Positions 36,618-49,014 of a DNA stretch of 64,000 bases are shown piece by piece. The stretch is from Lolium rigidum (lineage: Eukaryota > Streptophyta > Magnoliopsida > Poales > Poaceae). The notes below the pieces were generated by a model. It did not search any database and had not been told where the DNA came from. It saw only the letters and a program-made list of their open reading frames with translations. The stretch lies in assembly GCF_022539505.1 (NCBI RefSeq), contig NC_061508.1, positions 265,428,736 to 265,492,735 of the forward strand, in the 5' to 3' direction. A program made the translations under genes and the position numbers. Each line of letters starts with the position of its first letter. Within the stretch, counting starts at the first letter, position 1.

Positions 36618-39238
36618 AGCATCCCTAAGCTTAGTTCCTACTCGCCCTCGAGTAGGTAAATGATAACAAGGATAATTTCTGAAGTGACATGCTATCATAA
36701 TCTTGATCAATACTATTGTAAAGCATATGAGATGAATGCATCGATTCGAAGCAATGGTAAAGATAATGAATAAACAACTGAATCATATAGCAAAGACTTT
36801 TCATGAATAGTACTTTCAAGACAAGCATCAATAAGACTTGCATAAGAGTTAACTCATAAAGCATAGAATTCTTAGTAGAAAGCTTTGAAGCAACACAAAG
36901 GAAGATATAAGTTTCAGCAGTTGCTTTCAACTTCAACATGTATATCTCATGGATAATTGTCAACACAAAGTAATATAACAAGTGCAATAGGTAAACATGT
37001 AAGAATCAATGCTCACGAGTTCACACAAGTGTTTGCTTCTAAGATAGAAAGAAGTAGGTAAACTGACTCAACATAAAGTAGAAGATAGGCCCTTCGCAGA
37101 GGGAAGCATGGATTACTATTTTTGTGCTAGAGCTTTTCATTTTGAAAACATAGAAACAATTTTGCCAACGGTAGTAATAAATCATATGCGTTATGTATAA
37201 GACATCCTATAAGTTGCAAGCCTCATGCATAGATTACCAATAGTGCCCGCACCTTGTCCTAATTAGTTTGGATTTACATGGATTATCATTGCATAACATA
37301 TGTTTCAACCAAGTGTTACAAAGGGGTACCTCCATGTCGCCTGTATAGAGGTCTAAGGAGAAAGATCGCATTTGATTTCTCGTTTTTGATTATTCTCAAC
37401 TTAGACATCCATACCGGGACAACATAGACAACAGATAATGGACTCCTCTTTAATGCATAAGCATTCAACAACAGATAATATTCTCATAAGAGATTGAGGA
37501 TTAATTGTCCAAACTGAAACTTCCACCATGATTCATGGCTTTAGTTAGCGGCCCAATGTTCTTCTCTAACAATATGCATACTCAAACCATTTGATCATGA
37601 TAAATCACCCTTACTTCAGACAAGACGAACATGCATAGCAACTCACATGATATTCAATAAAGGTGTAATAGTTGGTGGCATCCCCAGAAACATGGTTACC
37701 GCTCAACAAGCAACTTATAAGAAATAAGACACATAGCTACATATTCTTTACCCCAATAGTTTTTAAGGCTATTTTCCCATGAGCTATATATTGCAAAGAC
37801 AAAGAATATAATTTTTAAAGGTAGCACTCAAGTAATTTACTTTGGAATGGTAGAGAAATACCATGTAGTAGGTAGGTATGGTGGACACAAATGGCATAGT
37901 TTTTGGCTCAAGGATTTGGATGCACGAGAAGTAATCCCTCTCAATACAAGGCTAGGCTAGCAAGGTTGTTTGAAGCAAACTCAAGTGTAAAACGGTACAG
38001 CAAAACTTACATAAGAACATATTGCAAGCATTATAAGACTCTACATTGTCTCCTTGTTGTTCAAACACCTTAACCAGAAAATATCTAGACTCTAGAGATA
38101 TCAATCATGCAAACCAAATTTTAACAAGCTCTATGTAGTTCTTCATTAATAGGTGCGAAGTACATGATGCAAGAGCTTAAACATGATCTATATGAGCACA
38201 CCAATATATTGCCAAGTATCAAATTATTCAAGACATTATACCAATTACCACATGAAGCATTTTCTGTTTCCAACCATATAACAATGAACGAAGCAGTTTC
38301 AACCTTCGCCATGAACATTAAAAATAAAGCTAAGAACACATGTGTTCATATGCAACAGCGGAGCGTGTCTCTCTCCCAAACAAGGAATGCTAGGATCCGA
38401 TTTTATTCAAACAAAAACAAAAACAAAAACAAACAGACGCTCCAAGTAAAGCACATAAGATGTGACGGAATAAAAATATAGTTTCACTAGAGGTGACCTC
38501 GATAAGTTGTCGATGAAGAAGGGATGCCTTGGGCATCCCCAAGCTTAGATGCCCGAGTCTTCTTAAAATATGCAGGGATGAACCACGGGGCATCCCCAAG
38601 CTTAGACTTTTCACTCTTCTTGATCATATTGTATCATCCTCCTCTCTTGACCCTTGAAAACTTCCTCCACACCAAACTTAAAACAAACTCATTAGAGGGT
38701 TAGTGCATAATCGAAAATTCACATATTCAGAGGTGACATAATCATTCTTAACACTTCTGGACATTGCACAAAGCTACTGAAAGTTAATGGAACAAAGAAA
38801 TCCATCAAACATAGCAAAACAGGCAATGCGAAATAAAAGGCAGAATCTGTCAAAACAGAACAGTCCGTAAAGACGAATTTTTCAGGAGCACTTAACTTGC
38901 TCAGATGAAAATGTTCAAATTTAATGAAAGTTGCGTACATATCTGAGGATCACGCACGTAAATTGGCAGATTTTTCTAAATTGCCTACAGAAGGGGTTGC
39001 TCAATTTCGTGACAGTAAGAAATCTGTTTCTGCGCAGTAATCCAAATCTAGTATTGACTTTACTATCAAAGACTTTACTTGGCACAACAATACAATAAAA
39101 TAAAGATAAGGAGAGGTTGCTATAGTAGTAACAACTTCCAAGACTCAAATATAAAACAAAAGTGCAGAAGTAAAATAATGGGTTGTCTCCCATAAGCGCT
39201 TTCTTTAACGCCTTTCGCCTAGGCGCGTAAAGTGTGAA
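36618..39238 (-). mobile_element. Non-coding 3' internal region of the family 1 element
   Basis: A polypurine tract (minus-strand AAGCTTAGGGATGC) sits directly at 36618. A perfect hairpin lies at 36637-36656, with an 8-bp stem that carries a compensatory base-pair change relative to the copies at 393-409 and 60501-60517. A second hairpin (GGGATGCC TTG GGCATCCC) is at 38521-38540. No ORF is conserved. The segment is collinear with 44117-46690 and 60482-63060. Confidence 0.8.
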
Positions 39239-40753
39239 TCAAGTATTATCGAGAGATGAAGCATCAACATCATAATTGGTTCTAATAATAGAATCATAAG
39301 GTAACTTCATTCTCTTTCTAGGGAAGTGTTCCATACCTTTCTTGAGAGGAAATTGATACTTAATATTACCTTCCTTCATATCAATGGTAGCACCAACAGT
39401 TCGAAGAAAAGGTCTTCCCAATATAATGGGACAAGATGCATTGCATTCAATATCCAAGACAACAAAATCAACAGGGACAAGGTTATTGTTAGCCATAATG
39501 CGAACATTATCCTCCCCAAAGGTTTCTTTATAGAATGATCAGCAAGATTAACATCCAAATAACAATTTTTCAATGGTGGAAAGTCAAGCATATCATACAT
39601 TTTCTTAGGCATAACAGAAATACTTGCACCAAGATCACATAAAGCATTACAATCAAAATCATTGACCCTCATCTTAATGATGGGCTCCCAACCATCTTCT
39701 AACTTCCTAGGAATAGAAGTTTCAAGTTTTAATTTATCTTCTCTAGCTTTTATGAGAGCATTTGTAATATGTTTTATAAAGGCCAAATTTATAGCACTAG
39801 CATTAGGACTTCTAGCAAGTTTTTGTAAGAACTTAATAACTTCAGAGATGTGACAATCATCAAAATCTAAACCATTATGATCTACAGCAATGGGATCATT
39901 GTCCCCAATATTTTGAAAAATTTCAGCAGTTTTATCACAAACAGTTTCAGCTAGCTTTAGCAGTTTCGAGCAATTTTGCACGCTTTGCACTAGGAGTAGA
40001 AACATTGCCAACACCAATTATTTTACCATTGATAGTAGGGGGTGTAGCAACATGTGAAGCATTATCATTACTAGTGGTGGTAATAGTCCAAACTTTAACT
40101 ACATTATTCTCTTTAGCTAGTTTTTCGTTTTCTTCTCTTTCCCACCTAGCACGCAATTCAGCCATCAATCTAATATTCTCATTAATTCGAACTTGGATGG
40201 CGTTTGATGTAGCAAATGACTTAATATCTTTATCTTCATTAGGCATAACTTTCAATTTTAAAAGATCAACATCAGAGGCAAGACTATCAACCTTAGAAGC
40301 AAGAATATCAATTTTATCAAGCTTTTCTTCAATAGATTTGTTAAAAGCAGTTTGTGTACTAATAAATTCTTTAAGCATGGCTTCAAGATCAGGGGGTAAA
40401 CTCCTATTATTTTTGTAAGAATTACCATAAGAATTACCATAACCATTACCATTATTAGAAGGATATGGCCTATAGTTGTTACCAGAATTATTCCTATAAG
40501 TATTGTTGTTGAAATTATTACTTTTAATGAAGTTCACATCAACATGCTCTTCTTGAGCAACCAATGAAGCTAAAGGAACATTATTAGGATCAACATTAGA
40601 TCTACCATTCACAAGCATAGACATAATAGCATCAATCTTATCACTCAAGGAAGAGGTTTCTTCAACAGAATTTACCTTCTTACCTTGTGGAGATCTTTCT
40701 GTGTGCCATTCAGAGTAATTGATCATCATATTATCAAGAAGTTTTGTTGCCAC
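39239..40753 (-). pseudogene. Family 1 gag C-terminal region plus retropepsin, frameshifted
   Basis: The frame opens at 40753 with VATKLLDNMM, without a proper start codon, because the LTR at 40756 interrupts it. It continues through a low-complexity Asn/Tyr-rich stretch and a coiled-coil-like region. Then comes an aspartic protease region with the catalytic motif CDLGASISVMP and the flap-distal motif PIILGRPFLRTVGATID. Two frame changes occur, near 39950-40010 and near 39500. The frame stops after DASSLDNT (39239). There is no reverse transcriptase, RNase H or integrase beyond it. Confidence 0.75.
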
Positions 40754-40755
40754 CC

Positions 40756-41090
40756 TGATGTCTACGGGAGCTTCTATTCTTGTAGACAGTGTTGGGCCTC
40801 CAAGAGCAGAGGTTTGTAGAACAGCAGCAAGTTTCCCTTAAGTGGATCACCCAAGGTTTATCAAACTCAGGGAGGAAGAGGTCAAAGATATCCCTCTCAT
40901 GCAACCCCGCAACCACAAAGCAAGAAGTCTCTTGTGTCCCCAACACACCTAATAGGTGCACTAGTTCGGCGAAGAGATAGTGAAATACAGGTGGTATAAA
41001 TAAGTATGAGCAAGTGGCAACGGCACCGTAAAAGTGCTTTGCCCAGGACAAGTAAACAAGCAGAGTAACGCAGAAACAAGAAACAAGCAA
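40756..41090 (-). repeat. Family 2 LTR, 3' end only (cut by gap)
   Basis: On the minus strand it ends ..GTAGACATCA followed by GGGTG (40755-40751). Its sequence matches the end of the LTR at 25494-27199. The rest is in the N gap. Confidence 0.8.
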
Positions 41091-41190
41091 NNNNNNNNNN
41101 NNNNNNNNNNNNNNNNNNNNNNNNNNNNNNNNNNNNNNNNNNNNNNNNNNNNNNNNNNNNNNNNNNNNNNNNNNNNNNNNNNNNNNNNNN
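41091..41190. other. Assembly gap (100 N)
   Basis: Exactly 100 N. The left side is inside a family 2 LTR and the right side is inside the leader of a family 1 element. Confidence 0.99.
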
Positions 41191-41354
41191 AAATAAAGTA
41201 AAGCTAGCAACTAATTTTTGTGTTTTGATATAATGCAGCAAACAAAGTAGTAAATAAAATAAAGCAAGACAAAAACAAAGTAAAGAGATTGGAAGTGGAG
41301 ACTCCCTTGCGGCGTGTCTTGATCTCCCCGAGCAACGGCGCCAGAAATTATGCT
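41191..41354 (-). mobile_element. Leader of a family 1 element with primer binding site
   Basis: It is collinear with the leader at 50280-50440. The primer site TGGCGCCGTTGCTCGGGG on the minus strand is at 41326-41343, 11 bp inside the LTR that starts at 41355. Confidence 0.75.
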
Positions 41355-41792
41355 TGATGCGTGTAGTTGACACGTCCGTTGGGAACCCCAAGAGGAAGGT
41401 GTGATGCGCACGGCGGCAAGTTTCCCTCGATAAGAAACCAAGGTTTAATCGAACCGAGTAGGAGCCAAGAAGCACGTTGAAGGTTGATGGCGGCGGGATG
41501 TAGTGCGGCGCAACACCAGAGATTCCGGCGCCAACGTGGAACACTGCACAACACAACCAAAGTACTTTGCCCCAACGAAGCAGTGAGGTTGTCAATCTCA
41601 CCAGGCTTGCTGTAACAAAGGATTAACGTATTGTGTGGAAGATGATTGTTTGCGAAGAAAACGAGTAAAACAAGTATTGCGACGGAGTTTGTATTTCGGT
41701 ATAAAAGAATGGACCGGGGTCCACGATTCACTAGAGGTGTCTCTCCCATAAGATAAAAGCATGTTGGGTGAACAAATTACGGTCGGGCAATT
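41355..41792 (-). repeat. Family 1 LTR, 5'-truncated
   Basis: It matches the right-hand ~440 bp of the family 1 LTR (TGATGCGTGTAGTTGACACG start on the plus strand). Similarity stops at GGGCAATTG (41792), so about 1.1 kb is deleted. Its subgroup is that of 42501 and 50441, not that of 35018. Confidence 0.75.
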
Positions 41793-42500
41793 GCAAACCA
41801 AATAAGCACAATCCATATAAAATCCAAATAAAGAAACTCCCATGGCTTGTGGCAATCAAAGAACCCCGTGGTCCTAGACTCTACTCTCTTCTCCCCCTTT
41901 GGCATCGGAACACCAAAAAGGCGAATAAAAGAGGAGAGATGCTATCGCACCCATCAGTAGAACTCATGCCCGGTCGAGTAGGAGCTCTCGCCATCTCCGT
42001 GTGCAGCCGCATCACCCTCATCCTCATCACCATCATCATCAGCAGGGGTAGGAGCACGAGCAGTCCTAGGAGGGAGGGCACCATGAGCGTACACGGAGAA
42101 GTCGAAGTTCTGGATCATCTCATCGGTAAGGAGAGGCATCTCCCACTGAGGTGCTACCACAGGCTCCATCTCAGGTCCAGAAGGAGGAACAGGGTGGTTC
42201 CGTGAGGCCATGAACTCATTCTGGCGCCTCCGTGTCTCCTGGTTCACAGTAAGGCTCTGATGTGCAACATCATTGGTGTTCTTGCACATTTGCCACATGC
42301 TGGAGAAGAAGCGAGCGGCACCATGCTTGGAGCGCCGAGAGTAGCTGGAGCTAGCATCATGATCATGGTGTTCCTTGGAACGGCGCTCAGTGGAGGGCAT
42401 CATGGAGGGAACGTCCGGACGAGTGGCCTCCTGAGTGGGTATCCTGAATGGGTCCATGATGACTCTTTCACCAAGAACGTTGAGAGGAGCGGGAACAATG

Positions 42501-44116
42501 TAGTTGATTGATGGCGTGTAACTCACACGTTCGTTGGGAACCCCAAGAGGAAGGTATGATGCGCACAGCAGCAAGTTTTCCCTCAGAAAGAAACCAAGGT
42601 TTATCGAACCAGGAGGAGCCAAGAAGCACGTTGAAGGTTGATGGCGGCGGGATGTAGTGCGGCGCAACACCGGAGATTCCGGTGCCAACGTGGAACATGC
42701 ACAACACAACCAAAGTACTTTGCCCCAACGAAACGAGTGAGGTTGTCAATCTCACCGGCTTGCTGTAACAAAGGGTTAACCGTATTGTGTGGAAGATGAT
42801 TGTTTGCGGAGAAAACGGTAAAAACAAGTATTGCAGCAGATTTGTATTTCAAGTATAAAAGAATGGACCGGGGTCCACAGTTCACTAGAGGTGTCTCTCC
42901 CATAAGATAAAAGCATGTTGGGTGAACAAATTACAGTCGGGCAATTGACAAATAGAGAGGGCATAACAATGCACATACATGTCATGATAAGTACGAGTGA
43001 GATTTAATTGGGCATTACGACAAAGTACATAGACCGCCATCCAACTGCATCTATGCCCAAAAAGTCCACCTTCGAGGTTATCATCCGAACCCCTTCCGAG
43101 TATTAAGTTGTAAAACAACGAGAAAATTGCATTAAGTATGGTGCGTAATGTAATCAACAACTACATCCTTAGACATAGCATCAATGTTTTATCCCTAGTG
43201 GCAACAAGACACCACAACCTTAGAACTTTCACGTCACTCGTCCCAGGTATCAATGGAGGCATGAACCCACTATCGAGCATAAATACTCCCTCTTGGAGTT
43301 AAGAGCAAAAACTTGGCCAGAGCCTCTACTAATAACGGAGAGCATGCAAGATCATAAACAACACATAGGTAATAACTTGATAATTAACTTAACATGGTAT
43401 TCTCTATCCATCGGATCCCGACAAACACAACATATAGTATTACAGATAGATGATCTTGATCATGTTAGGCAGCTCACAAGATCCAACAATGAAGCACAAT
43501 GAGGAGAAGACAACCATCTAGCTACTACTATGGACCCATAGTCCAGGGTTGAACTACTCACTCATCACTCCGGAGGCGACCATGGCGGTGAAGAGTCCTC
43601 CGGGAGATGAATCCCCTCTCCGGCAGGGTGCCGGAGGAGATCTCCAGAATCCCCCGAGATGGGATTGGCGGCGGCGGCGTCTCTGCAAGGTTTTCCGTAT
43701 TGTGGCTCTCTGTTCTGGGGTTTTCGCGACGGAGGCTTTAAGTAGGCGGAAGGGCAACGTGGGGGGGCCACACGAGGGCCCCACACCATAGGTCGGCGCG
43801 GCCAGGGCCTGGGCCGCGCCGCCCTATGGTGGCAGCGCCTCGTGGCCCCACTTCGACTCCTCTTCGGTCTTCTGGAAGCTTCGTGGCAAAATAGGACCCT
43901 GGGCGTTGATTTCGTCCAATTCCGAGAATATTTCGTTACTAGGATTTCTGAAACCAAAAACAGCGAGAAACGACAGAATCGGCTCTTCGGCATCTTGTTA
44001 ATAGGTTAGTTCCGGAAAATGCACGAATATGACATAAAGTGTGCATAAAACATGTAGATATCATCAATAATGTGGCATGGAACATAAGAAATTATCGATA
44101 CGTCGGAGACGTATCA
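42501..44116 (-). repeat. Family 1 LTR (3' LTR)
   Basis: TGATGGCGTGTAACTC to ..GGAGACGTATCA on the plus strand, 1616 bp. It is very similar to 50441-52042, differing by scattered substitutions and short insertions. Confidence 0.9.
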
Positions 44117-46698
44117 GCATCCCCAAGCTTAGTTACTGCTCGTCCCGAGCGGGTAAAACGATAACAAAGATAATTTCTGAAGTGACATGCCATCATAACC
44201 TTGATCATACTATTTGTAAACATATGTAATGAATGCAGCGATCAAAACAATGGTAATGACATGAGTAAACAAGCGAATCATAATGCAAAGACTTTTCATG
44301 AATAGTACTTTCAAGACAAGCATCAATAAGTCTTGCATAAGAGTTAACTCATAAAGCAACAAATCAAAGTAAAGGTATTGAAGCAACAAAAAGGAAGATT
44401 AAGTTTCAGCGGTTGCTTTCAACTTGTAACATGTATATCTCATGGATAATTGTCAACATAGAGTAATATAACAAGTGCAATATGCAAGTATGTAGGAATC
44501 AATGCACAGTTCACACAAGTGTTTGCTTCTTGAGGTGGAGAGAGATAGGTGAACTGACTCAACATAAAAGTAAAAAGAATGGTCCTTCAAAGAGGAAAGC
44601 ATCGATTGCTATATTTGTGCTAGAGCTTTTATTTTGAAAACATGAAACAATTTTGTCAACGGTAGTAATAAAGCATATGAGTTATGTAAATTATATCTTA
44701 CAAGTTGCAAGTCTCATGCATAGTATACTAATAGTGCCCGCACCTTGTCCTAATTAGCTTGGACTACCGGATCATTGCAATACACATGTTTTAACCAAGT
44801 GTCACAATGGGGTACCTCCATGCCGCCTGTACAAAGGTCTAAGAAAGCTCGCATTTTGGATTTCTCGCTTTTGATTATTCTCAACTTAGACATCCATACC
44901 GGGACAACATGGACAACAGATAATGGACTCCTCTTTAATGCATAAGCATGTGGCAACAATTATTATTCTCATATGAGATTGAGGATATATGTCCAAAACT
45001 GAAACTTCCACCATGAATCATGGCTTTAGTTAGCGGCCCAATGTTCTTCTCTAACAATATGTATGCTCCAACCATAAAGGTGGTAGATCTCTCTTACTTC
45101 GGACAAGACGGACATGCATAGCAACTCACATGATATTCAACAAAGGGTAGTTGATGGCGTCCCCAGAAAACATGGTTATCGCACAACAAGCAACTTAATA
45201 AGAGATAAAGTGCATAAGTACATATTCAATACCACAATAGTTTTTAAGCTATTTGTCCCATGAGCTATATATTTCAAAGGTGAATGATGGAATTTTAAAG
45301 GTAGCACTCAAGCAATTTACTTTGGAATGGCGGATAAATACCATGTAGTAAGTAGGTATGGTGGACACAAAGGGCATAGTGGTTGGCTCAAGGATTTTGG
45401 ATGCATGAGAAGTATTCCCTCTCGATACAAGGTTTAGGCTAGCAAGGTTATTTGAAAAAAACACAAGGATGAACGGTGCAGCAAAACTCACATAGAATAC
45501 ATATTGTAAACATTATAAGACTCTACACCATCTTCCTTGTTGTTCAAAACTCAATACTAGATATTATCTAGACTCTAGAGAAACCAAATATGCAAACCAA
45601 ATTAGCAAGCTCTAAGTGTTTCTTCATTAATGGGTGCAAAGTATATGATGCAAGAGCTTAAACATGAGCACAACAATTGCCAAGTATCAAATTATCCAAG
45701 ACATTTTAGAGTTACTACATGTAGCATTTTCCAATTCCAACCATATAACAATTTAACGAAGAAGAAACTTCGCCATGAATACTATGAGTAAAGCCTGAGG
45801 ACATACTTGTCCATATGCTACAGCGGAGCGTGTCTCTCTCCCACAAAGTGAATGCTAGGATACATTTTATTCAAACAAAACAAAAACAAAAACAAACCGA
45901 CGCTCCAAGCAAAGTGCATAAGATGTGACGGAATAAAAATATAGTTTCAGGGGAGGAACCTGATAATGTTGTCGATGAAGAAGGGGATGCCTTGGGCATC
46001 CCCAAGCTTAGACGCTTGAGTCTTCTTAGAATATGCAGGGGTGAACCACCGGGGCATCCCCAAGCTTAGAGCTTTCACTATCCTTGATCATATTGCATCA
46101 TACTCCTCTCTTGATCCTTGAAAACTTCCTCCACACCAAACTCGAAACAACTCATTAGAGGGTTAGTGCATAATAAAAACATGTTCAGAGGTGACACAAT
46201 CATTCTTAACACTTCTGGACATTGCATAAAGCTACTGGACATTAATGGATCAAAGAAATTCATCCAACATAGCAAAAGAGGCAATGCGAAATAAAAGGCA
46301 GAATCTGTCAAAACAGAACTGTCCGTAAAGATGGATTTTATTAGGGCACCAGACTTGCTCAAATGAAAATGCCCAAATTGAATGAAAGTTGCGTACATAT
46401 CTGAGGATCACTCACGTAAATTGGCTTAATTTTCTGAGTTTCCTACAGAAAATTAGACCCAGATTCGTGACAGCAAAGAAATCTGTTTCTGCGCAGTAAT
46501 CCAAATCTAGTATTTACTTTACTATCAAAGACTTTACTTGGCACAACAAAACATAAAACTAAGATAAGGAGAGGTTGCTACAGTAGTAAACAACTTCCAA
46601 AACTCAAATAAAAAACAAAAATACTGTAGTAAAAACATGGGTTGTCTCCCATAAGCGCTTTTCTTTAACGCCTTTCAGCTAGGCGCAGAAAGTGTATC
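44117..46698 (-). mobile_element. Non-coding 3' internal region of the 42501-52042 element
   Basis: Collinear with 36618-39238 and 60482-63072. The hairpin near the polypurine tract (44136-44152) has one mismatch here. The GGGGATGCC TTG GGCATCCCC hairpin is at 45983-46003. No conserved ORF was found. Confidence 0.8.
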
Positions 46699-47133
46699 TC
46701 AAGTATTATCAAGAGATGAAACATTGACATTACCTTGGGCTTTACCCTTTGACAAGGGATTAACTTGTCAATGCCTACGGGTTATAGGCTAGGGTTTAGT
46801 TAGAAGTAGAGGGTAAGTAGATCTCGAAGGTTTCAGCCGAAAAGTACTCGACGATTATGAAAACTAGGGTTTGTGAACAATGATTCGATGATCTCTTCGT
46901 CCCTCGACTCCCCCTTTATATAAGAGGCGGAGCCGAGGGTTTCGTTTCGTACAAATTACAGAGTCCGGGACGGTTTCCAACTCATCCCGCCAGATTACAA
47001 ACAACACTTCCTATTACAACTCTACTTCCCTTAATATATCTTGGGCTCCCGAATCTTTTTATTCTTCGGGTAGTGGGCCTTCATTAAACCCCGGGTACAC
47101 TCTCCGGCAGGCCCATTTGGGATGCCTATGTCA

Positions 47134-48453
47134 GTAGCCCCCGAGATTTTGCTTGAATCGTAGAGTCAGGGAAAATCTCCACTGTTTATTCTTATTTGAC
47201 AATTTAAACTTTTCTATATTTCTTCATATAAATTTCTATATTGTACAGGGATACTGGTAGTTGGGGCTAGTTCATCTGACGGATCAGGTACTAGTTAACT
47301 GCTCTAGTGGCAATCCGCAAAAACCTACTTCAAGATCACGTCCCTGGACATGATCTCGGGATACTGGTGTAAACTCCGACAGGTGCCGCTTAAGGTCTTA
47401 CCATTCTGTCGAGTCCCAGTCAAATTTATCGAGTACCTAACGCGTCCGTTAGGATTTTTCTTCGTATCTCGTTGATACGGATAAAAGTAGCAGAAGCGCA
47501 GTCTTAGGCGATGCCACGCCCGGCAGAACGGATCTGGGGTCTTACCTTCGCAAATTTGCGGCATTCAGAAATTGATCGCAACTTTGGCGTTCGAGAATAT
47601 ATTGTCGAGTGCTTTTCCGGCTGTTGGAATGGCACATTTTATCGAGTCAAATATGACTTATATTAATCTCCCGATGGGAGTATATGTAGAGTTAATTATA
47701 ACTCGAAATATACTCTCTTGCTTTTCTATCTTTCTTCCTTTTCCTTTTTTAATTTCATCGGGCACGCGAACAGCGTTCCCGATGGGAGTAGTCCCCGAGG
47801 CTACAGCCAAGAACTTGTGCTTGGTTGTAGGCTCAACATTTTAATCCACCTTGTCGCTATATTGCCAGTATTTCCCAATATTCTCTTTTTTTTTATCTCT
47901 CGGGTGTGCGAACAGCGCTCCCGATTGGAGTAGCCCCCGAGGCTACAGCCAAGAACTTGTGCTTGGTTGTAGGCTCCCGCAATTTCTATATTGCCATAGT
48001 CGAAATTTTACTTTTATCGAAGTAGCCCCCGAGCATTTGGGCAAAAACTTGTGTTTGATCAAAGGCTCCCGAAGTATTCAAATGACTTGTCCTGTCGCCA
48101 TTCTCTTTTTATTTTTCTTGTCGACATACTTTCCTTTGTCAAATTCACTTCACCTCTATCAATAGTCGGGATTTTTCTGCCTTGTGGGTCCATTGTTCCC
48201 ACCACGTTGACACGTCGTGCAAGTGGGGGACACACGTCCTCCGCTTTTCCTGGCGCACGTATGGTAACGCCTGTTCCATTCCATCTCAGTAAAAATACCT
48301 TCTTACCCTTGTATCTACAAGATCCTTTTTTCACCACACGATTTCTTCATCCAACGGTGCACTGCTTCGTCCGAATCCTATATAAACCTTTCTTCAACCT
48401 CTGTCTACTCCTTCGCTTGCGCCGCACATTGTTCCCCTCTGCAAAATCTTCCC
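47134..48453. other. Internal non-coding part of the short Gypsy element
   Basis: It contains three related segments (near 47785, 47930 and 48025) of the form AGTAGCCCCCGAGGCTACAG followed by AAGAACTTGTGCTTGG. These are diverged tandem repeats extending inward from the polypurine end. Confidence 0.7.
48379..48386 (+). promoter_or_regulatory. Possible TATA box for the antisense ORF
   Basis: TATATAAA on the plus strand, about 130-180 bp upstream of the ORF starts at 48512 and 48562, followed by a pyrimidine-rich leader. Confidence 0.5.
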
Positions 48454-48561
48454 TTGGGCCCAACTCTGTTTGATCTCCCGCACGCACAAGCATTGCTTTT
48501 TCCAGTGCCGTTAATGCCACCGCGCACGCGACTCACACGCCATAGTACTCCAGAATCCAAC

Positions 48562-49014
48562 ATGGCTGCTGAAGATCTTGAGTGGGAGAGATCTAAAATC
48601 TCCAACCAGGATGTCAACATGCTGAAGAGGCTTGGCTTGATGAAGAAAGAAGATGCCATCCGCTTTCCCAGCGAAGAAAGCTACCCCAACCCTCCAATGG
48701 AGTACCGGGTTAGTTTCGTTGATCATCTCATCCGCGGCCTTTCTACCCCAATTCACGATTTCCTCCGCGGCCTTCTCTTTGTCTATGGGATTCAGCTGCA
48801 CCAGCTGACCCCCAATTCCATCCTTCATATTTCTATTTTCATCACACTGTGCGAATGCTTCCTTGGAATTCCTCCTAATTGGGTTCTTTGGAAACGCATT
48901 TTCTGCCTTCGCCGCAATGGCGCTCACAACGCCACCTATAACATAGGTGGAGTTGTTATCTGTGTCCGAACTGACGTTGATTACTTCAGACGGCGCCAAT
49001 TGACAAGGGATTAA
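48562..49014 (+). CDS. Antisense ORF, putative gypsy-type transposon domain protein
   Basis: The frame is open from 48454. I prefer the start at 48562 (MAAEDLEWERSKISNQD) because the conserved part begins there; 48512 is an alternative. The product is about 150 residues. The core (PPMEYRVSFVDHLIRGLSTP, FLRGLLFVYGIQLHQLTPN, ISIFITLCECFLGIPPNW) matches the plant 'putative gypsy type transposon' domain (PF04195 type), known from the antisense strand of some grass Gypsy elements. The stop falls just inside the LTR. It runs opposite to the element, and its function is unknown. Confidence 0.7.
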   Translation: MAAEDLEWERSKISNQDVNMLKRLGLMKKEDAIRFPSEESYPNPPMEYRVSFVDHLIRGLSTPIHDFLRGLLFVYGIQLHQLTPNSILHISIFITLCECFLGIPPNWVLWKRIFCLRRNGAHNATYNIGGVVICVRTDVDYFRRRQLTRD